From Halicephalobus mephisto (Eukaryota > Nematoda > Chromadorea > Rhabditida > Panagrolaimidae): a stretch of DNA of 64,000 nucleotides. Below are positions 55,994 to 64,000 of this stretch, in pieces. The first letter of the stretch is position 1. Every line of letters starts with the position of its first letter. A model generated the notes under the pieces. The model had not been told where the DNA came from, ran no database searches, and worked only from the letters and a program-made list of their open reading frames with translations. The position numbers and the translations under genes are program-made. The stretch covers positions 144,654-208,653 of the forward strand of contig SWDT01000200.1 in the NCBI GenBank assembly GCA_009193035.1, in the 5' to 3' direction.

Positions 55994-58458
55994 CTACTCA
56001 TTGTTTTCTTGTTTAGTTTCTTCTTTTTCCAAGTTCTCAATAGGGAATTTGAACTCCTCATCTTCTGGGGTCTTCGAGACCTCGGTTGCATCAGTTTTCT
56101 TTTCTTTGGCAACCTGGATGTCGCCCTTGGGTTCGGGGGTAGGTCCATCTCCAAGCTCAAATTCAGCCCCTCGGTTGACACTCTCGGCCAGTTCCTCGTC
56201 TAATTTCTCTCCTTCTTTCTTGTTTTCCTTGTCATCTCTGGGGCTAACGGAGTTGGTCTCACTCTTTGAATTCGGCCTCGGTTGTCTGTTGTTCTGGTAC
56301 CTGCCTCCACGGTTATTCCCCCGGTTAGGTCCTCTACCACGATATCTGGGCATTCCAAACATTGGAGGGCCAAAGCGTGGATCAAAGTCAAACGGTGGCT
56401 GAAATCAGCAACTGAGCAACCAAAGATCTCCAAAGGACTTACTCTGAACCGCATTTGGAAGTAAGGATCATTAGGATACATCGATGGCATCAGAGGCTCG
56501 GGTCTCATCAAGAACTGCTGATTGTTGAAGTATCTGAACTGTTGCTGAGCTGGATTGAACATGATATATGGAGGCCCGGCAAATAGCGGTCCTCCTTGAG
56601 GTTGTTGGAGACCAGCTCCAGGACCGTTTCCTCCAGGACGATTGCCTAGAGGGATCAGAGGCGGCGGAGGAACTGCAGAAATCCAAAATTACCTCCAAAA
56701 CAGTAACCAACAACTCACCGAAGGGATTGAAATCAGGCATTCCGTATCCCGGAGGAGGACCAGCAGCTCCTGGTCTGTGGTTGTTGTTGAAACCCGCATA
56801 TCCGACGTTAGGACGAACATTCTGCGGCTGCTTGAACCTCTGTCCCATGCCGTTGTTCCTCTGGTTGTAGCCGTTGTTAGCCCGATTATTGTAAGGGCCA
56901 TTCTGAGGCTGGGCTCCATAATACGGTCCAGGAAGATATGGGATTTGTTGATTAGGAGACACGGCTGGATAATTATTCCTTTGTGTACCATTATTCTGTC
57001 TGTTAGCTCCACCTTGGCCAGCATTGCTGCCCTGATAAGTCCTTTGTGAATTGAAGTTCCTTACTCCTTGAGATTGTCCTGATTGCGTCCCCCGTTGTTG
57101 GAAACTGAAATTCACACTCATCACCTCAAGTCCCCTATAAACCCACTTTTGATTGTTCCTTTGACCACCTTGGTAGTTTTGTCCATTTCCTCCATTAGAC
57201 GTAGGGGCTGGAGGAGGTTGATGTCGGATCTCGCCCGAATGAGCCCCATTTTTCTTGACCATCTCTGCCCAGGAAGCTTGTCCAGGAGCACCAGCAGAAG
57301 CTTTCTGAGGGGTAGAACCAGGAGTAGTCCCGAACTCCCCAGATTCATTACTCGCTTGTCCATAGAATCCGCTATTTCTGTTCGGTTGTCCACCGTTCTG
57401 ATCAGTTCTGGAATTAGGCGGAGGGAAGTTCGTTTGCCAAGTTTGGGCCACATTCCCTCCTGATCCCTGATATCCAAAGTCAGCGTACTGCTGTTGCGGA
57501 ACACTATAACCCAGGTTCATCTGGGCAAGTTGCTGTTCCAGAACTTCCTGTTGCTGGGCTTGTGAAGCACCAGTGAATGCTTGATTCTGTGCTGCTCCGG
57601 TTGTTCCAGAAGTGAAACTATCCGTCTGAGCCTAAATCCGTTTCTTACATCAGCACTCTCAACACCAACTGACCTCATTCCAGTTAACACTCGGGAAGTC
57701 ATTACTACTAGGAGCAGAATCTGAAGGATGATCTGGTGACACTTTTAAATCAGCAGGGATTTTCGTAGTAGAGTTAACCCAGTGGGCAGTGTAATTCTCG
57801 GATGCATTGTCGAATAAAGACAGATTCCCTGGCTTCTTGCCATACACAGCATTTCCCTGTCCATCTTGCGCCCCGACGAAGTAACTGTTTTGATCAACAG
57901 GAACAGAATAAGGCGGGTATTGGGAAGCGGACCCGTCATAACCCGTCAATGTCTCTCCAGATTGGAAGTTTTCCTAAACACTCCATATATCGACCGACTC
58001 CTTAGGCAAAACATACATCGTAGTTTTGTTGATATCCATCATTAGTGTATTGAAATGAGGAATAATGATAAAGAGGAGTAGCCGAAGCATAAGTGCTCAT
58101 GTCGTATGCCGGAGTCGCGACTTGAGAGGGATCGTAAGGGTACGCAACAGTCGCAGGGTAATGAACGGACTGAAAACACAATGTCACAACAAGTAAGCGC
58201 GGGAAAATCGATGGCCATCAAAACAAGATGGACCAAAGCCTTCCCAAAGAGGACCAATGCCAACAAAAATGATAACGCACATTTTGACCAGAAGTTGCAT
58301 CAGTCACGGATCCCCATATCGGGGTATTATTCACTGAAAGCAGTTGTGTGTTTAGATCCGGAAAGCAAGAACCTACAGGCAGTCTCGTCGGTTCCAGGTG
58401 GATTTGGAGACTTTGCTACACCCGTATTAGTCTTGGAAGCACTATCATTGGCCGACAT
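55994..58458 (-). CDS. Large disordered Gly/Asn/Gln/Pro-rich protein with RGG-like segment
   Basis: Minus-strand exons 58377-58458, 58281-58333, 58017-58169, 57674-57973, 57147-57631, 56719-57104, 56443-56672 and 55994-56398 join in phase to 697 residues. I do not recognise the family. Visible features are a Tyr/Ser/Gln-rich N-terminus, a short conserved-looking island (NLSLFDNASENYTAHWVN), the motif GQASWAEMVKK, a long Asn/Gln/Gly/Arg stretch (NNRANNGYNQRNNGMGQRFK), Pro/Gly and Met-rich sections, an RG-rich segment (RYRGRGPNRGNNRGGRYQNN), and an acidic/Lys C-terminus. Such composition is usual in RNA-granule proteins. No folded RNA-binding domain is visible. The start was chosen because all eight exons are in phase from this ATG. 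Confidence 0.7.
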
Positions 58459-59281
58459 GTGCCCGAAGCAGCGATGGTGGTATGAGAGTGCTGTGCTTCA
58501 GTTCTGACAGATTGAGAGTGCCTTCTTCAGGCAAAAATCCAGCAGCACGCGCCTCGAGTTTGGGCTGCTAAGGCCAAGCCTGGAAAACAAATGTTCATAT
58601 ATCAAAAACGAAGAATACATCACTACAACTCGGGAACACGGCTAGAAAACGCAAAAGTTCACGCATGAAAGGGAAAAGAAACACGTTTACGATTTCACTC
58701 CCTGTTTCTACATAACTGAAAGAAAAAACAACTGATACAATGGAGGGAAGGCAAAGGGAACAATTGGCAATGTAATTCCCATAACAAGTCGCGCAGAGGT
58801 CAGGTTTTTCGTTTCTTTTCTAGGTGTGGCTGAAATCCTTGCACGAGGAGGCCAAAACAAAAAGCCATGGGCATTCCGGCAGCTGGCTGTTTGTAACGCG
58901 CGGAAGAGAGCACTGGCCATGCGTGCGCGTCTTTCCACCAATGTTCTTCCGTTGCCATGGGTCAAATAGTCTGTCTACTCGCGTTGACGCATAAAGTAAA
59001 GTTTACCGATAATATGGAAAATGTCGTCTTGTTTTGTCCGAGACTTATAGTGGAAAGCTTGTTCCGTAGATCCTTCAATAGCATTAATCGGGCGAGGGAG
59101 TAATAAGTCGAAATTCAGGAAGGTTTTCCGGGTCAAAATAAGAAAGCTCAAGACGCGTGAACAAAGTTCGCTTGTTGTTTACTGTGAGATCGGCTTTTAT
59201 TGTTCTTTCCAATTCTCGGAATTTTTATCCTGATTATGTTTATTACATACAATTTCACTTGCACACTTTGTAATTTTGGAG
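58459..59281. other. Intergenic, promoter of the disordered-protein gene
   Basis: GC-richer than its surroundings between 58500 and 58970, as in other promoters of broadly expressed genes here. No supported gene on either strand. Confidence 0.4.
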
Positions 59282-60014
59282 TTAAATGATTTTAAAACTA
59301 CCATGGCCGTCACAAGGTATCCCCATCATTGAGGTGATCTGCTCGTTTGGATTAGGTTCTCGACCAAATTTTTCCGCGTCCATCTCTATTCCCCTCAAGA
59401 AACAATAGTGGATGTAGAGTGACCAATTCGTCCAAGCTATGAATATCATGTCAATTCCCATGACGATCACACTAAGCAACATCACCAGTGCAGTGTCTAA
59501 ATTGTAAAGTGTTATTCAATCGTTAAATAAAACAAAGTCACCATAATTAGATATTGCAAACATTTGCATGACCCAACGGAACATGAAGTTTTTCGGGTAA
59601 AAAACCACGAAAATTGAAAACACCATAAGGATGAGTAAACCGATGAAAAGGAAGGAAGCATATATGAAATACGGCAGCATCAGTTTTCTCTTATTCTTCT
59701 TGATTCCGTATACGAGCAGGATTAGGAGCGGCACAGCTACTAGTGGAATTGGCATGATATAAACAAGTTTCATTGCAGTAAATATTATCATGTCACCGAT
59801 ATATAGAAAAAACAACATTACGGCCAAAAGCATTATTCCTTTCTGGAATAGTTTTAGTTAATTTTGAATGAATATATTGTTAATCTATAATTTGCAAAAT
59901 CACCTGTGTATGGCAACTCCCAAAACACATGTAGAAGTCAATGTGATCGTTGAAAAATTTGCCATCCAGATCTTGGCCTACGTTGAGGACCACATGTTTC
60001 TGGAAAGATAACAT
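59282..60014 (-). CDS. LAPTM4-like four-transmembrane protein
   Basis: Minus-strand exons 59904-60014, 59542-59842 and 59282-59496 give 208 residues. The entry motif CFGSCHTQKGI before TM1 matches the CxxCHxxTG entry of LAPTM4-type late-endosomal/lysosomal membrane proteins. Four helices follow: MLLAVMLFFLYIGDMIIF, IPLVAVPLLILLVYGI, YASFLFIGLLILMVFSIFVV and VMLLSVIVMGIDMIFIAW, in the family arrangement with a short cytosolic end. The C-terminus has no clear tyrosine sorting or PY motif. It is distantly like the gene at 7222-7840. Its specific cargo is unknown. It starts 60 bp after a small unknown gene on the same strand. Confidence 0.75.
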
Positions 60015-60074
60015 TGTCAGCAGAAAGTCAAATGCAATGTTCAAAGCAAAGTCCAAAGTTTAAATCACTCTGAT

Positions 60075-60612
60075 TTACGGAATAGCGGATAAACTTCGAT
60101 ACTTCTGTTCTCCAAAAGCAGACGATCTTGACATTCCGTCTGCAATCAGAAAACACTGTAAGATCAAATATTAATAGTTCCGAAACATAAGGAAGAGGAA
60201 TCCCTACATATGCTTCGGACGTGAATGAAATCGCACTTTGAAAAAGATTGTCTGGATCTGAAGACTGACTTTTTGACACAAAGGAAATCTTCGAAACGAT
60301 GAAGACTCCTTGAAAATCATTTACAGTTGGATTACTCTTAACACCAAAGAAAATGACATGTCCATCTAAGTCTTGCAAAAAGACATGAAATTACATCCAA
60401 TATTCGTTGAATTAAAGCGATTTAAAATCCAGGACTTTTTGGTTTATCCCGTACATACTTACCAGGATTTGTTTATTTGTAAGTTCTCCATACCGTTCCT
60501 TCTGTTTTTCCTCGTTAATAGACATGACGAAATAATCAATACAAGAACAAATACTAGGTGTGAAGAAAGTGAAGGTTTCCAGGTGGGGATTATGGAATTT
60601 TGCTATTATCAT
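60075..60612 (-). CDS. Small unknown protein, 132 residues
   Basis: Minus-strand exons 60459-60612, 60208-60371 and 60075-60155 join in consistent phase (1 then 0) to 132 residues. There is no recognised domain. Visible features are an N-terminal Cys pair (SICSCIDYF), a central beta-rich stretch (LDGHVIFFGVKSNP, DFQGVFIVSKISFVSK) and an end CFLIADGMSRSSAFG. Support comes mainly from the intron phases and the lack of stops. It ends 60 bp before the LAPTM4-like start, so the two could be co-transcribed or parts of one longer gene. An alternative donor at 60467 would break the frame. Confidence 0.45.
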
Positions 60613-61409
60613 TGAACTTTCTCTTCCATATCTTTAGGATTAATGCGATTACGTCCCATGTCCTGTAAGGTGTAAAGGATACCACAAAAATGAAACTGAT
60701 ATTCATTTGTTGATTTCTGAAATTAGATTGTTACTGCAGGAATGCGAGTTTATCTGACTTTTGATGGTTCTGTTTTTCTATTATGTCCTTTCTTCTGGAC
60801 TAATTTTTACCCTATTAATAGTGAACACATTACAAAACATGATTTCTGGAGTTTTCGGACACTATCCTTCTACTCACTCTTACAAGAAACAAAAGACAGT
60901 ATCTAAGTCTAGAAGAATTGTATCTTTTCAGTCACTATTCAGACAATTTTTAAAAGTCCTAATGTTATTAGTTTGAAAAGATATGTCAGTAATGAACTTT
61001 GCGATTATTTGTTATTTCTAAATAAATTCTATAATGTTAAAAGTACTAATGCAATGAAGCTTTTTCAGACGTGATCAAATTGCCAGAGAGTCGTACAACC
61101 AAAAGTCAAGCTCTCGTTCCTGTGCATTGACCGGGGAATTAAGGCCTGATATTTTATCGATGATAATTGGACATTGAGATAATCGTCGAAAAGGGAGGAA
61201 CAATGAAAACAAACTTCTTTAAAAAGAGAATTAAGCTTTTATTAGATTTCGTCTTATCTATTTCATATGTCTACTATTTCCCTACTATAGGAATATGATT
61301 ATAGGAAACTATAGCCAATTTTCGAGTTTTCTTCGAATAAGATCAATGTTCTCTCTCTATTGTGTTTTCGACTATGAATAAAATCCAATTTTTGTTTTTC
61401 AGTCCAACT
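60613..61409. other. Intergenic, AT-rich
   Basis: Divergent region upstream of the unknown gene and of the S10 gene. A tgtttttcag acceptor ends 7 bp before the S10 ATG, suggesting trans-splicing. No gene is supported. Confidence 0.4.
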
Positions 61410-64000
61410 ATGGGTTCAGTTTGGTGGCTTTCCGTCCTTATAGGATGTTCCCTTCTAGTAGGGTCTCAAGGCCAAAATGCGAGTTTAGATCAAATCATAT
61501 CTCTTCCTGGTTTGACGTTCAACATCAGTTTTAACCAGTACAGTGGATTCTTCAAGACTTCTACGGGGAATTACCTCCACTATTGGTGAGAATTTTTCTT
61601 TATCGAAGAAATTAGGAGATCAGACGTGATTGCTTAATTTTTGATTCACAAATTTGTAGTAATTTCATTCGATTTCGATGAAAATTTCAACCTATTATTT
61701 TTAGGAATTTTTTAAGACGAAAATTGCATCTTTATTTGTCTACTAAGTATCAAAGTTATCTAGAAAGTATTCAGAATTCGGTGAAAATTGGAATAAAAAA
61801 GCAAAATTATTATTTTTATCGAGACTAAAATCCAACAACTCGGTCTTTTAAAACGGGTTCAGTTTGAGAACCTCAAAAATTTTTTAATTCAAAAATTAAA
61901 TCATATTTGGCGAGCTTAGATGTTTTAAAATACGATTTCAATTATAAGATCATTAGATTTTAAAGCGATTATTTCGTCATGCATGTAATTCTAATCTTTT
62001 TAATGAGGACAGCAATATTCTCATCATTTCTGATTCTGCAGTGAATTGGAGTTTGTACTTCTTATCACCCTGCTGTTTTTCTTTCCTGAATGTTCGATAA
62101 GGACATCATTTAAATCCAAATTGACATAATATGAATAATTCTCGAAATAAAGATTTTATTCCAAACAATTACAGGTTCGTAGAAGCTCAAGAAACTCCAC
62201 AGCTGAAGCCTCTCGTCCTCTGGCTCAATGGAGGTCCTGGATGTTCCAGTTTATCCGGGCTTTTTCAGGAGAATGGACCGTTCCAGGTGTCTCCAGACGG
62301 GCAGACGTTGACCGAGAATGTGTACTCTTGGAATAAGGTCGAATTGTTACTTGAAAATAGAAAGGAAATCATCTGTTTTAGATCGCAAATATGTTGTACC
62401 TCGAATCCCCCAGAGATGTCGGATTTTCCTATCGTGATCCAAGTTTGCCAAAGAACGACACTCATACCGATGATTGGGTAGAATCAGCTAATTAAGCACA
62501 TTACTTTTGACATTTTCAGACAAGAGACGACAACGCTGAAGCCCTTCAACAGTTTGTTCAGAGATTCCCTGCATATAGTGGAAGGCCGTTCTACATTACT
62601 GGAGAATCATACGGTAGGGGTTGATATGGGGTAATTCGTTAGATGTTAGGATTCCAGCTGGTGTCTACATCCCGACCTTGGCCGTCGTGGTGACACAAAT
62701 GATAGATAAAGGTCAGCTTAATTTGAACTTTATGGGATTCGCCATTGGCAACGGCATCCTCTCGAACAACATGCAAGTGAACTCGTACATGGATCTCGCC
62801 TATTACAGAGGAATCATCGGCAAAGAGTGAGATTACTGTTTCCACTAACATGAGCAAATACTTTTTAGCGATTTCGAATCCATCAAAAAGTGCTGTCCTT
62901 ATGCTGACACCACGATGCAGTACTGTAATTACGCTAGCTATTACCTACAGTTTAACAGCAGGACCGGGATGCTCGAACCTAAGCCTTCAAACGACTCTAA
63001 GTTCAAAAACTGTGCAACGAAAATCGCCAATTTAGGTCAGTACAATATGTGGTCTTCTGAATTCATTGCCGATGTCTATAACAGCATTGAAAGTTGTTAC
63101 CAAACAACTGGTGGATATTCTAAAGATCTGAATGAATACAACAGAATCCAAAGACTCCGATCGCAGCTTTCTGAGCTGACGACATCTCCTGTCATCACTG
63201 ACGGGATCTTCAGATTCGTCGACCAAGGAAGTAAGATCAACAAACAGTCAACGGATCCTTGGAATGGGTACTACTGTTACTCCGACAATGCCATGTCCAT
63301 TTATCTCAACAGACCGGAAGTAAAATCAGCCATTAATCTGGATGAATACGCCACCAGCATCAACTGGTCCAGTTGTAATGAAGCATATTTCAACGAGGAC
63401 GGGGTTTACATTCGACAATACCCAGAACTGAACGATATGTTTTTAAAGCTACTTTCATGGAGCGGAAACCTCTCTATCCTCGTATATGCAGGAGATACAG
63501 ATTCTGTCTGCAACTTCATCGGAAACCAGTGGTTTGTTGAGACCTTGCCTAACATAGCCATGACCACGAACAGAACCAATTGGCACTTTTCGACCTACTC
63601 GAACACCATTAAGGAGATCGCCGGGTCTCAGATGAGATTTACTTCCACTAAAATGTCTGCAACTATAGACCTTTTGTCTCTTAAAGGTTCAGGACATTTA
63701 GTCCCTACAGTAAGGCCGATATGGAGGTTCATTAGTGAATTGGATGATTTCAGGACAGACCTGGAGCTGCCCAGCAAATGTTCGCAAACTTCATTGCTAG
63801 AACTGGCAACTACGACCTTCCATCCAATATCAGCATCGATCCTAAGCCGCTGATTGGACAGTATCAGAGCCGTCAACAGACTATTTGTAAGTGATCAGCG
63901 CTTAGTTCTGACTTTCCCTAGCTGTTACTGAACTATAGTGAATGACAACACCTCTTTCAGTGACCAGAAAACAGGCAGACAGGGTTTACGAACTCCCCGG
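61410..64000 (+). CDS. Multi-domain serine carboxypeptidase (S10), 3' part outside window
   Basis: Exons 61410-61585, 62175-62337, 62382-62477, 62520-62613, 62658-62826, 62869-63709, 63754-63886 and 63961 onward join in frame. A signal peptide ([18 protein letters not shown]) is followed by a complete S10 domain: [20 protein letters not shown], nucleophile motif GESYAGVYIP (rebuilt across an intron), Asp in [13 protein letters not shown], His in [15 protein letters not shown]. After the first domain the last exon starts [14 protein letters not shown], the entry sequence of another S10 domain (compare [11 protein letters not shown] at the start of the first). The gene is thus a tandem S10 protein like the large K10C2.1-type nematode proteins, continuing past the window. 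Unlike the gene at 38800, its active-site motifs are canonical. The first intron is long (589 nt). Confidence 0.92.

Noticed and set aside
1..64000. tRNA, rRNA and spliced-leader RNA genes
   Set aside because: Scanned for T-loop style GGTTCGAATCC and SL sequence; near matches fall inside coding exons (for example 19898 and 41960) without cloverleaf context.

Overview
This window comes from a free-living type (rhabditid) nematode. The evidence is a cuticle collagen, SKP1-related proteins, a nematode-type seven-transmembrane chemoreceptor, a small sperm MSP-domain protein, a tyrosine/glycine-rich secreted peptide of the NLP/CNC type, very short introns (mostly 41-50 nt) with TTTCAG acceptors, and several start codons sitting directly behind an acceptor-like AG, as expected for spliced-leader addition. 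Recognised proteins are close to C. elegans UNC-97, MEC-2, ALG-1, EFTU-2 and AMA-1, but the gene order is not that of C. elegans. All exon structures were built by hand by splicing GT..AG introns and checking reading phase.

Region 1 (1-7.2 kb): end of a cuticle collagen; unc-97/PINCH (five LIM domains); an SKP1-related gene close behind it; a foldback repeat; a C2HC zinc-finger gene (ZC2HC1 family) on the minus strand. Region 2 (7.2-9.1 kb): a LAPTM4-like four-pass membrane protein converging on a Srd-like chemoreceptor that has one in-frame TAG. Region 3 (11-23.1 kb): a large mec-2 (stomatin/PHB) locus. It appears to have at least five alternative N-terminal starts that all end in the same reading phase before one common exon, and at least two C-terminal forms, one with a very long disordered tail. 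Region 4 (23.2-27.5 kb): a second SKP1-related gene, a Lon-like protein without Walker A, and an Old Yellow Enzyme-type oxidoreductase.

Region 5 (27.9-38.5 kb, nearly all minus strand): Argonaute alg-1, the spliceosomal GTPase eftu-2/Snu114, a Q/P-rich nuclear-type protein, a small secreted peptide and an intron-containing divergent H2A. Region 6 (38.8-42.1 kb, plus strand): an S10 serine carboxypeptidase, a tail-anchored MFF-like coiled-coil protein and a small sperm MSP-domain protein. Region 7 (42.2-50 kb): the RNA polymerase II largest subunit ama-1 with its heptad CTD, a small unknown plus-strand gene and 6-phosphogluconolactonase. Region 8 (50-58.5 kb): exosome subunit RRP4 (exos-2), whose last intron hosts an antimicrobial-type peptide gene on the other strand; splicing factor SLU7; a PLPP6-type lipid phosphatase; and a long disordered G/N/Q-rich protein. 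Region 9 (59.3-64 kb): a second LAPTM4-like gene, a small unknown gene, and the start of a multi-domain S10 carboxypeptidase that runs off the window.

Functionally, the window mixes housekeeping RNA machinery (AMA-1, EFTU-2, SLU7, RRP4, ALG-1) with muscle attachment and touch sensation (UNC-97, MEC-2) and fast-evolving nematode families (SKR, chemoreceptor, S10, LAPTM4-like, Lon-like). Three same-strand pairs have operon-like spacing: unc-97/skr, SLU7/PLPP6 and exos-2/PGLS. No tRNA, rRNA, CRISPR or intact transposase gene was seen.
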